NCBI GenBank assembly: GCA_905331475.1
Contig: CAJNYU010003023.1
Coordinates: 1-64,000 of the forward strand
Origin: Rotaria socialis
Lineage: Eukaryota; Rotifera; Eurotatoria; Philodinida; Philodinidae
Direction: 5' to 3'
Length of the DNA stretch: 64,000 nt
In this document: positions 51,117 to 61,963 of the stretch, piece after piece
Numbering within the stretch: the first letter of the stretch is position 1
How the letters are laid out: the number at the start of each line of letters is the position of its first letter
Made by a program: the position numbers and the translations under genes
The notes under the pieces: generated by a model
What the model was told of the DNA's origin: nothing
What the model saw: the letters and a program-made list of their open reading frames with translations, nothing else
Databases searched by the model: none

Positions 51117-52938
51117 CTGAAAATAATTTGTTGTATATGAATTATGGTAACTAATATTTGATGGCAAATGGAGTTTTTCTTCTATCGTGCTTTTTACGAA
51201 CTTTTAGGAAATGACGTGTTCGGATAAACTCAATACTCCTACAATCTTAAAAGGCCATTGGGAATAAAAGTAGTGGAGTGACATTCATTTTTTAGTTTTC
51301 ACGAATGATTTTTAATTATTATTATTATTATTATTTGTAATCCATTTATAGGAGCAGCCGTAAAATACATTTATTTTCATTGTTTCCAGTCATATACGCA
51401 GGTAAAAATGAAATAAACTATTGAATAAGAAGCTTGTATGATTTCACATATTGCTAAAATGAAAGAATAGTCACTTGTGTGCTTATTGCAGCGCAAGTAT
51501 TATTTTATTGTCCAAAAAATAAGAGATTAGTTGTCATTGTGAAATTGAAGCGTATTCATTTCAATCATGAAGAAAACAAAATACACAAATAATTCAATTT
51601 ATTATAATTTTACTGGCTTCAGCTCTTCGTTTAAATAACAGGCCATACAGGTAAAATAAATTCGTCATGGGTAAACTCTCAAATGCTCACATATGTCGGG
51701 TAGCAATAACTCGAACGTATTCATTAATTCATCAAGAGAAGAAGCAGTTTCTATTCAGTTCGAGTTAACTTGTGCACTTAAATTGACCTTTTTGTCTGTT
51801 ACTAACATCGAGAAAAGAGCAAATGAATTTACTTTTCCCCGTCATTGTTAGTATTAATTTTCTTTAGATGGTTTCTTTTGTTAATAAGAGTTGCATTCGA
51901 GTTATTTTAACGACGTATTTCACTGAATTAAACATAAAATTCAAATAAAATAATTTTATTCAAAAGATACTCATTCACTATCGAGAAAACAAGACAAAAA
52001 CGAACTATGATTTTCGTCGTCTCGATGAACTGAGCTAGACTCAATCCTATAGAGATTATCAAATTACAAGTTTTCATCATCTAGACCAACGGACGAGAAT
52101 AAAGCAGTGCATAGATATTCTTGCGCGTTAATACTTATCATTTTTAAATTCTAATAAAACAGTATATCATTCAATAGGTGTATAGTATGTTGTTTCTTCA
52201 AGATTACCAGAGCTATATCGGAATCGTATCAAATCTTCTCACGTTACTTCACTCGTAGTGAAGACAAAGTCACATACAATAGGTGATCTATTGATCGAGA
52301 GAAATTTATTTATTTATATTCGATAATAGAATTCTCTAAATAAAATTTTTCACAACAGTCACTTCATATCTTTTTCTGATTTGATACCATCATTGTTCAT
52401 ACCTAAAATGTTTGATCGTGTGCAAATCGAATGTCATCTATTACATCTTGCTTTACCGTCAATTGAAGGAGATTTATGTATGAAGGACATGACTAATGTC
52501 ATCAACAATATCTCGTTAGTTTCGATTGATAAGCAAAACTTGTTTACGTTCATGGGTTATTTATTCAATAGAAAAACATGTTATTGCCGTTTTTTACTAA
52601 CTGATCTAAACTATAATTTCGATAGTGTCATATCGTTATCATCGATTACTGATAATTAACTGCACGCAGCTATGGTTATCTGAAATGAAAATCTTCGAGT
52701 AAACAATATAAAAATCACCAACTCCTGTCATAATAGATTGTCTTTGTACGAAAAAAGAATTTATTTAAAATAGTAAGTTTACAAGATTCACAGACGTTTC
52801 ACCGATGTTAAAATAAAAGTTTCTCGTATTTAAATCTACCAAGTATAAATGATAAAACGCATTTCTATTTACAGATTCTTTGCTAAGGCAAAAAATAAAA
52901 AGACGTGTTTTTTAAGAAATGTTATTGCCGTTGACTTT
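51117..52938. other. Intergenic 1.8 kb, no gene seen
   Basis: AT-rich. An (ATT)n microsatellite lies at about 51313-51335. The open frame at 52381-52659 has no splice or family support. Confidence 0.55.
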
Positions 52939-53274
52939 TCATTTACGCACAACTAATAAAGCAGGAATGGAAGTCAATTTAGGGTGAGGTTCGATTGGAT
53001 CGATCCATTGTGTTACATTCCAAGGTGCTTCATGGGTGGCAAAATGATCTAAAAGTCGATAGATGAAATTATACTTTAATAGGAATCGATTGGAAATCAA
53101 TCTTACGTGATCGTGGAACAAAGTCCGGTTGACCACGATAATATGAACGATTGTATCTATTTGAAAAATATTTCTACGTATTTATCATTGAGAAAAAAAG
53201 AAGAAGAAAATGACTTACGGCATGGGTTCTGGGATTTGAGGAGCACGTCTTTCTCGAAATACTGTATTACCCAT
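52939..53274 (-). CDS. Small conserved-looking protein, 71 residues, three exons
   Basis: Three minus-strand exons (53219-53274, 53107-53156 and 52939-53048) join perfectly in phase through introns of 62 and 58 nt, giving 216 nt. The start MGNTVFRERRAPQIPEPMP is followed by YNRSYYRGQPDFVPRSHHF, then THEAPWNVTQW and PALLVVRK at the end. It is rich in Pro, Arg and aromatic residues with no membrane helix. An MGN start allows N-myristoylation in principle. I do not recognise the family. The splice pattern is good evidence for a real gene, but a chance assembly is possible for so short a protein. Confidence 0.6.
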
Positions 53275-54302
53275 TTGGTCGATCAAAATCTTCTAGTAAA
53301 ATATTATCTTGAAGAAAATTACAGAAATATTTATTTTGTAGAAATAATCGTCAAGGTTTTCTATGCACGTGATCGAAAGCATTGAAATGAACCGAGTCTT
53401 ACATATGACAGTAAACGACGCGAAACTAAAACATTTTATCGTTGACAATTTACAAAAAAGAAACGATTCAATTATATGTAATAAGAAAAGAAAAATTAGT
53501 GAACTTCTCTTCTATTGGCATGTTTATTGATGAAAATGAATATTTTCAACACTAATGAATATTAAATTTAACGAGACAGGTATATGTGAAACTCGTTGAA
53601 AGTAAGAGAAAAAGAAAGCGACGTAAGACGAATAGAAACAATCAATGTGTTTGTATCTGTGTTTACTCCGCCTATGTATACATATCAAGCCACGTAATGC
53701 AATCAAGCGTAAAACTAGTTGATACTCGAATTTTTTTTCTTTTCTTCTTGGACATCCACAAGAGGAAAACTATTAATCATCTGTTCTATAATACGAAAGC
53801 AGAAAAACGAGGCCAATTAAACGATTTAAATTATCGTTCAAGTACAAAACAAAAATGTACGATACTGCGCTATTCTTAGATTGATAATGAGCTAAATTCA
53901 TGGCTCGTTTAATGTTCTAAATATAAGAAATACAATTCGTTTTGTTGCAATTTTGTTACTCTTTTTATTTGTTTAATGTCTAAAGTAAACAAAAGATATC
54001 GAATGCGCTATAGACTATATAGGGATCATCTCGTGAATGGATCTCCTTTCGGTTCGTAACTTCCTATAGCCAATCTTAATTTCACACAAAAAGAGCTTTA
54101 GTAAAACTTCAATCAATTAATTGCTTTGACCAAGAAGCACATCTAATGCGCTACACATTTTCTTCCTTTATCCAGATGGCATGCCAATGCATTAAATCAA
54201 ATATCAACACATTTTCGATAAATATTATATATCTTTTAGACAGTAATAAAACAGAGCAAATAAAGTTTTAATAATAAAAAAATAAATAATCAAGTTTCAC
54301 GT
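53275..54302. other. Intergenic 1 kb, no gene seen
   Basis: AT-rich with two overlapping unsupported open frames near 53524-53879. Nothing notable. Confidence 0.55.
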
Positions 54303-54640
54303 TTATTTCTTATTTGTAAGACTCTTCTTTGACATAGCAGAAGAAATATTATCTGCCACATGTTGTATCCCATTACTCTTTAGACTATTGTACTCAATAT
54401 ATACAGGCGCACCGTCAGCTCATTTGACATCTACTGCTGATTGATGACAACTTTCAAGATGTATTGCTATATTAGAGTCTAATAATCTGACTCCATATCG
54501 CGGATATTCTCGTGATAATTCACTATCTACAACAAACATTGAATAGTATCAATGAGAGTCAACAATCATATCGGATGGACGAACGATGGCAAATATATTA
54601 GCTAAATCTATAAGCACTCAGATTGCATAAAGCGCTCTAT
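54303..54640 (-). pseudogene. Degraded coding fragment with three in-frame TGA codons
   Basis: A minus-strand frame of about 112 codons reads like coding sequence: LANIFAIVRPSDMIVDSH, YYSMFVVDSELSREYPRYG, HLESCHQSAVDVK, ADGAPVYIEYNSLKSNG. It is interrupted by TGA at 54618-54620, 54549-54551 and 54420-54422 and ends at a TAA (54303-54305). I do not recognise the protein. A nearby minus-strand open frame (54672-55055), with a coding-like first half, could be an upstream part of the same decayed gene. All three stops being TGA is curious, but pseudogene decay is the simplest explanation. Confidence 0.6.
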
Positions 54641-54671
54641 CAAGGTTAGTTTAAGAAAATTCAGAATAAAT

Positions 54672-55055
54672 TTAAATGTTTAATTTATTCAAATATAAAC
54701 GACGTAGTAAAATTAAGAGGCATAGTATATGTGTCTCCAAGAAGAAACTAGAATAATTCGTAAGACAAAGAAGGAGAATTCCCATCGATAATTTCGTCGC
54801 TCGTATCAATCGATTGATTGTATCATCAGGAAGAGAAAATAAAGTTTCTTTTTTAAACGTCTTGAGAGTGCGAGTGTTTGTGGTGGTTATTGTCGCAGTA
54901 AATAAGTTATTATCTTTTTTTTGAAATAAAATCTCCAGGTTTAATTTCGATTGATCAACAAAGGCATTTGAATATTCATGAAATGTAGCTACGCGATCAA
55001 ACATGAATTGAATTACGAATTGAGTATATTTTTCTTTGCTTTGTAAGATATACAT
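54672..55055 (-). CDS. Possible coding fragment, unrecognised
   Basis: A 127-codon open frame with no ATG-supported start or splice partner. Its middle (AFVDQSKLNLEILFQKK to LFSLPDDTINRLI) looks like coding sequence, while the C-terminal leucine-rich part looks like read-through into non-coding DNA. It may belong with the degraded fragment just downstream. Confidence 0.3.
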   Translation of the reverse strand: MYILQSKEKYTQFVIQFMFDRVATFHEYSNAFVDQSKLNLEILFQKKDNNLFTATITTTNTRTLKTFKKETLFSLPDDTINRLIRATKLSMGILLLCLTNYSSFFLETHILCLLILLRRLYLNKLNI

Positions 55056-56600
55056 TAGTAACTTATTGCAGAAACAAAATATGAAAACAAAACATGAAAC
55101 AGTACATTGATACTAGAATACCTTCAATTAAAACACAAGGTTATCATTGTGTATTTGTAAATCGTCTGAATTTGGATCATTTTCATGAGTCTTTTTGATG
55201 TGATAGATTATCTAAACATTAACTCAAAGTGGATTCAAACGGAAATATTCTTATGACTGCTCATGATTTTAGATTTCTTTCTGGATAAATGTTTTTGTTT
55301 TCATTTCTTTTAAGATATGAACACATCTTGTAATTAGCTCGAAGATTTTCATTTTCAGGAAGTATTCAATATATGAGATTTAAAGCTAGCCGTTTTGCTA
55401 AGTTGAAGTTCTGAATTATTCGAAAAATTAGATTAACATAATCGAAGGAAATCCTTACATACTACACTACAGTATTAGTTCATGTTTTCTTTTGAATTTT
55501 ATAAGAAATTCTCACGTCATAATAGAAACTCAAAAAAACATGATTTGTGAAAATATTGAAAATTATAGTTATAAGGATGAATAATTGCCAATATAATGAA
55601 ATCGGTAGATTTTTTTGTACATTTAATAAAAATAAAATAAATCTATTTTTTGTATTCATTTACATGGTTCAAAAATATACACATGAAGAAATAGTGAATA
55701 TCGGTATACTGATAATTATTGACTTAATTATTAACGTCTGATAATGATGGTCAACAGCATGACTAGAAATCATATTTTAGTTTTATTGTTGTTGATATTC
55801 AAAAGCCACTGTTCATCCTCGTTGATTATGCTGGCAATATCTGCGTATGGGTATTGGTATGGCATTTTCTTCCAAAATACAAAAAAAAATAACTTCCACC
55901 CACGCCCATGTTTAGGCAATGGCAACAATCACTCCCCCTTCAATATTTATTAGGTAATCAGAAACTACCACAGGTAACACTATACGACAAAAAATCTTGT
56001 TGGCTATACTCAACCTTGAAATGAGGTTTTCCCTTTATTTACCACTTCCCGTCTCCACGTCCCACCTCATTTATGTTTGAAGAGTCGGATGTATGTTATA
56101 CCACTTCTTATAAGTAATATGATAGCGAAAATATTTTCCTTTCCATTTATTAAGAGTGAATATATATATATATATATCAGTAACAAGTGTAATCAAGGAA
56201 AAGAATACAGACAGTTTCTTCTCGTGCTGCTGATAACGCTAACAAAGTAGGTAAGTTCAATTTTAATAGTTTCAATAAGTTGCAAGAGTTATTCGTTTCT
56301 TCTGTTTCTTCCGTAGATAAAGTCATAGCTCATTATTGGTCTATGCTGTCTATGAGGTTTCTTTCGCTCTGTTCTGTTACTCCATCAATATATGGATAAT
56401 TTTTTGAACCAAAAATGCGGTTTTCATCGATTTTGAAAGCTCGTTGATAACTACAATTTTTTTCTCGTAGTGTGAAACGGTTCCACTTTTGTAGTCACTT
56501 AAATGTGGTGTAAACCGCAGATTCGCATATCACTTGAAAGTCAGCAGAGCTGCCTCACGATCATGATGTTTATGCAAAGTAGAAGCATGATACTTCAATA
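55056..56600. other. Intergenic, no gene seen
   Basis: AT-rich. A TA microsatellite lies at about 56160-56177. Unsupported short open frames only. Confidence 0.55.
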
Positions 56601-56644
56601 TGCACATCAATATTCAACACTTTGCTGTACGACAAGGTGATGCC

Positions 56645-56905
56645 ATGTCTCGTGACGATTGCCCAGGTCAATGATTCCGGTGAACGGATACTGCGGGGAT
56701 CGGAAGCAGTATTCCGGTAGGAAATTTTCGATTGTTTTTCGGTGATTTTCCAATCGGTTCCTGCATGAAAGAACAGGAAATCGTTGAGAATTCACAGGAA
56801 GCATTCGGGAAACTTCCGACCGGACTACCGCTTCCACGTTCCAGTGATTTCCGGTGTTTTCCTGCCGTACGAATTCGGCCTGAGAGGTATAACTGTAATG
56901 TCGAT
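56645..56905. mobile_element. CCGGAA-rich dispersed element, diverged copy A
   Basis: GC-richer than its surroundings and full of TTCCGG/CCGGAA words. It runs in the same order as the element at 62556-62853: CCCAGGTC, GGAAGCAGTATTCCGGT, TTTTCCAATCGGTTCCTGC, then CGTTCCAGTGATTTCCGG and TTTTCCTGC. The ends are more decayed than in the other copy. No coding function; the open frames here are by-products of the repeat. Confidence 0.7.
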
Positions 56906-56979
56906 ATTTGATTCACTGCAAAAATGCCGTTCAAAGCTGCCCATGTAATAAAAACTGCATGAAAATCGACGGTTAACCG

Positions 56980-57270
56980 CGGTTTACCGCAAAAAATGAT
57001 CCAGTATTTATCGCGGTAAACCGCCGGTTTTAATTAATACCGCGGTTTCCGCTAAAAACAGCACTTAACAGGTTCGTCTATGATCTTTAACAGAAAAAGT
57101 CTTCCAAATCACCAATTAAGCTGTTTTAAAGATTCTTTTTCTTTTACTTTTGCATGCAAAAAATATGCGCTAAAAACCACCGGTTTACCGCGGTTTTACC
57201 GGTTCGGTTACTGGCGCCCATTACCACAGGAAGGATAAATACCGCGGTTTACCGCAAGAAATGATCCGGT
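56980..57270. repeat. CCGCGGTTTACCGC repeat cluster
   Basis: Several copies of ACCGCGGTTTACCGCAA and its inverse occur in 300 bp, including the pair ACCGCAAAAAATGATCC/ACCGCAAGAAATGATCC around 56987 and 57245 as direct repeats. GC-rich islands in AT-rich DNA suggest an old nested repeat or mobile element. Confidence 0.7.
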
Positions 57271-58007
57271 ATTCGCAACATGGGTGTATTCTGCACGACT
57301 GTTAGCTTGAATAATACCAAGATAGGATTTGAAACACTACGGTTTACTATGGCTGCTTTCAAGACTATTCTCCGTAGTGAGAGGACTTGCAGTAGTACTA
57401 CTGTTACATATCTCGTCTAAAACTCTAGATACCGTTAGTTCCGGTAGAAAATAGCTACAATACAATAATATAACTGTAAATCAATAATCTTCATATTACA
57501 TACAAAATCGATCGGAATACCGATCTAACTTATGTTACTTTCTCTTACTCTAGTAAAAGAAATTGACATTTTAAAAATTTGAAGACAGAAAAAAGAGGAA
57601 ATTTCTAGTCCTGTATTTGTTTTTTCCGAGAAATCCTTGCTGCTATTTGTAATGTTCGGGCGCTTTTCATACTCGATATGACGGCTGTCCATTAGCATAT
57701 TGCAGTATGTTCGAGTGTGAACTTTGATATTCAGTTTAGCCACATCCATCCTCACTCACACACTCTTTCTTACAATATTCTCATGGTCTTAATCTAACGT
57801 TCATGAACTATTTATAAGAACAACGCGACAACGATTTATGCTTTTTTTGGTTTCATTAATACTTCTAGTTTTTTTTTATCAACAACTTGAAAAGAATATG
57901 AGCAAAGATAATTTTGATGTTACAGAATAAGTGTTTGAGATTTGTATTTATGAAATGTCCTTCATCCTTAATTGAATATTTGGTATCTAGTTTGTCGATT
58001 TAGAATA
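57271..58007. other. Intergenic, 5' region of the EF-hand gene
   Basis: No gene. Pyrimidine-rich stretch near 57840-57880 and an AG just before the ATG (58001-58003) are compatible with a 5' intron or trans-splice site. Confidence 0.45.
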
Positions 58008-59400
58008 ATGGCCCGCTTCGATGAAGTTAACGAGTTATATAAAGAAGTTGATACAAATCGAGATGGACGGTATGAATTAAGAGTTAAGATCAAATTATAA
58101 ATACATAAATACATATTTAGTATTGATAAAAATGAACTTCGTAATTGGATTTCAACGCCAGAAGGATTCACTCCTTCATCATATGAATCTACAATAACAT
58201 CTAGAGATTTGATTAATGATTCCGTGATTCGCACTAGCAGTTCAGAAGAAACAAATCGATATCTGGCTAGATCAATGAATCATATTTTTAAGGATATTAA
58301 TCCAAAAATTATTAGACGGGCAGAAACTGAACGTCCAGTAACATGCGAACAACGAGTTATTGTTCGATATCTTCAACCACCACCACTACCACCAGGAGAA
58401 GTAATGAAACAATTTGTTTTTACAAATTCAATTTTACTATTCTTTATATAATTTTAGCCACTTATTATTAAAGAGGTGCGCCCAGAACAACCCCCACCAC
58501 CTCCACCACTGATCATACATGAACAGCCAACAAAAACTTTTCAAGAGCCTCCACTTATCTTACGTGAACGACCACCGCCAGTGGTACGTGGTTGTTCTAG
58601 TGAAACAAGTGAAAAAAACGGAAATTTAAATAACATAGATTAGATTAGTTCATGCATTTTTTTTTACAGCTATTCGTTATCTACCTGCTATACCTGTTCC
58701 ACCAAGATCAGTTGTTGTCGAACGTTTTCCACCTCCTCCGGAAAAAAAAGGTAAAAACAACTATCTGGATTATTCTTTTTGCTTGTTTTTAATTCAAATT
58801 GTTATTTCGTTGCTTCGTAGGCGATATTATAATCGAACGATGGCTTCCCTATGGACCACCACCTGAGCGTCCTACAATAGTTCAACGCCCTCATCCTATT
58901 AAAGAATATCCAGCACCATCTATTACTATTCATGCTTATGATAACGTTCAAATGCGTATAGTCCGAAAAGTTGAACAACTTGGTGTTACCCAAGAAGATC
59001 CTGAAGCTTATACCGCTCGTTATGGTAGATCTCTTTTGGATTCAACAACACTTGTGCATGAGGCTCGTAATGCAGGTGTTGTTGAAGATATAGTAAATTT
59101 AATTAAAAAAAAACATCCCTTCAAAAGGCAAACTATGTGAATTTTGTTTTATTGTAGTCAGCTCCGTCATCGTCGTCTTTAATAGTTACACATAAGCGCG
59201 GAAATATTGTTGATTTTGATCAGCCAACTGGAACTAGTTATGAAGGAACTCAACGAGTTGTCAATACAGAACGTACTGTGCATGGTAATAGAAGTTATTC
59301 ACCCACAAGATCGCGCGTCATTACTCAAAGTGCTTCAGCTGGCAGTACTTCTGGAATCTACGGCGGATTTCGTGGCGATGATGCAGTTGATCATTACTAA
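58008..59400 (+). CDS. EF-hand, proline-rich cytoskeletal-type protein
   Basis: Six exons: 58008-58069, 58121-58400, 58458 to about 58590, 58670-58750, 58821-59092 and 59158-59400. With exon 3 ending at 58590 or 58587 the total is in frame, about 356 residues. The N-terminus holds one canonical calcium loop split by intron 1 (DTNRDGRIDKNE). The middle consists of proline-rich repeats alternating with basic/acidic patches: QPPPPPPLIIHEQP, PPLILRERPPPVV, VVVERFPPPPEKK and IIIERWLPYGPPPERP. Such IxERxxP repeats resemble those of alveolin/articulin-like cortical proteins. The C-terminus is Ser/Thr/Gly-rich and ends DDAVDHY. Function inferred only from composition. The exon 3 donor (GTTGTT or GTGGTT) is the one weak splice site. 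Confidence 0.78.
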
Positions 59401-59827
59401 TGCGAAGTCTGACAGACAATGAAATCAAACAGGGTATCATCGATATATTAAAAACATACTTTAACTAAAATTCTTTCTTTTCCTATTTAAAAAAACATTC
59501 CTTCCATGTAGTTTCAGAAGGTAACATATTAACTATTGAATAAAAGACAGAAAAATAGAAATAAAATTAAGATTAAGCAAATACTACTGATGCCACCATC
59601 AACTGAATCATGTTTTCTGGCAGAACATGTTATTATTATTTTTAAACAAGCTATTTGCATTATTGTAACATACCGTAGATTGGCATAATATTATAATTTA
59701 TAATTTGTACTGTGAATATTTTTATCAATCCAATAGTCTCTTGTTTTTTGGACAATTCATTTCATGATTTACTTACATTGATAATCGATAGTTTTTATTT
59801 TTGATATTTAATATAAATGCGTGGGTG
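59401..59827. other. Short intergenic region, no gene seen
   Basis: Convergent 3' regions of the EF-hand gene (plus) and the pseudogene (minus). AT-rich; nothing further. Confidence 0.55.
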
Positions 59828-61963
59828 TCACCATAGCCTTTTCGATTTTGACTTCTTCTGGCGATCTAAAATAAAGTTGCAGTAATTGAATATTATAATA
59901 CTATTTTATATAAAAACGTCAGCACATTTTAAAATCAATCGATAATCAAAATCTGTGCATCAAGAGAATTGCTTTTCGGATTTATACGAATTTCGAAAAT
60001 TGTATTTTACAAAAATATGAATGTAAGACTCCAAAATTGCTTAGTGTGATCAAAATAGCTTACCTATAAGATCGCATTTTTTTCCAATTCGGTCAATAAC
60101 AATATCTGGTAATGGCTTGAGAGTTAAAACTGTGTCGATATAACTGACATCTGTCTTAAATGCCCATTATAGTCAGCAAGGATGTCGACTTTGTTCGACC
60201 ACATTATCCAAGTACAATTGTCACCTTGCTCACATTCGGTAGTTAAAAATTGTTTCACCGATGTTTGAATGCCGATTTGAAAAGATGTATCGATACAGAC
60301 TGAATTAGATGTTATTTCTTCACCTTATTTTTGATCAATTTTATCCAAATGAATACTCATCAATTGGAAAATCACACGAATGATTTTGATAGACCAAATA
60401 GACTTTGATAGATTTTGAACCACCTTACGACGAATACCTTTTAAATGATGTTCTGTGGTGTTTGATGCTTTCCACCAATCGGCCAGTAATGCTTGCAAAA
60501 GTTTAAATGGTGAAACATTATCGTCGTCCTTTCCATCATCAATACCGTTGGTTTGAATATCCGAGTGATTTAAAGAATCAGAATATGTTGGTAGTGTTGT
60601 AATATTCTTTTTCTCCAACTCTTCTATTAGACGAGGTTCACGATCAAATTCTAATAAAATAAAATAAAAATGTAATTATGATTAGTATTTATAATTTTAC
60701 AATGAGGTTTTTTTCTGTAAAGAAAACAGTAAACAAAAGCGTACTCTCTTTATGCTTGTTATGAAAATCAGAAGTATGAGCTAGATAACGAAATTCATAT
60801 TGGTTTCGGAATAAGCTTGCTGTTGCATATGCAAAGTGTGCCAATGATGCAATATTCGTATAACTTTGTGTTTTAGCTAGCGGTAAATCTGAAACGCTAG
60901 AACACCAGGTAAAGAAAACTCGTCCATAAACACCATATGGTTCCTTTGTCTCATAATATCGTTGAATCATGGAAGCCATTTTGGTTTTTGTACTGGCAAT
61001 AGACATTGAATAATGCTACTGGACGATTAATTTTAAGCTATGTAACACCAGTTTCTATCACAAACCCACCGTGCATGCCGTCCGAAGCATCACAAACTAA
61101 GCTTACACCACCAGAGGTTTCACTCCTCCCTTGCTCGTAATAAACTAATTTATGCAATGTGACATCACCATCGGCATGAAGTAACATTGTGTCAACTTTG
61201 GAGAAATTTTTTATGGCACCTACTTCCGTAATATTTGATACTATCATATAATATTCGTCATCACGCGATACTCTTTTTTTATCACTTTGCTTAGTATCAT
61301 CGAATTCTGATACATCTCGTTTGTTACCACTATAACGGCGAGGAAATAATCTAATAACTGTTTGTAATGCTAATGATACTTCTCGACAAATTGAACTTTT
61401 ATTGGAAACTAAAAAGAGAAACATATCATTAGCAATAAACATAAAATATACTTATAAAAAATACAAAATTGTAATTTGTATTTTATAGTTTATTCTTTAA
61501 AGACTTTTCTACAATGCTATTCTACGTAATAAATTAATGGAAGACAACTATCAGTAAGGTATTAATATGCTGAATATTTCAAAAATGGCTTAGGGCAATT
61601 CTAAACATTACAATAATAAGTATGCATATGCACAAAGCTTTTTCCAAATTCTATATGTACCAATTTCACCAATTAAATAGTGGCTTTGATTATGATAATA
61701 TGAATTTCCAGATAAAATACCAATAATCGTATTTAGCGCAGCAACAGCAAGTTCCATGGTATGTCCATTTCTTAATCGTTCCCGCGAGAAAGACAAGAGA
61801 TACCAGTCCTTCTTTTCATCAAGAAAAATTGTGTCGAAATCATGCACTAAGAGAATTTACCTTCTTGAAGTTTTCATGACGGACTGACGAGAAATCGATA
61901 GGAATCGGATGATTTGATAAGCGAGTATTTGCCATAGTGCATTACGTAATGGATGTTGATAAT
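59828..61963 (-). pseudogene. Multi-exon gene remnant, unrecognised, frame broken
   Basis: A minus-strand series of exon-like blocks with proper splice signals, 5' to 3': from 61963 (YQHPLRNALWQILAYQIIRF), a block ending at 61661, one starting near 61411 (SNKSSICREVSLALQTVIRL), one from about 61000 (SMIQRYYETKEPYGVYGRVF), one from about 60648 to 60065, and 59865 to the stop at 59828 (KKSKSKRLW). The 60648-60065 block has an in-frame TAA at 60325-60327 (after HLDKIDQK) and needs a one-base shift near 60164, beyond which VSYIDTVLTLKPLPDIVID is readable. The step around 61861-61812 also does not join in phase. It is probably the 3' part of a longer protein whose 5' end is outside or lost. I do not recognise the family. 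Confidence 0.65.
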
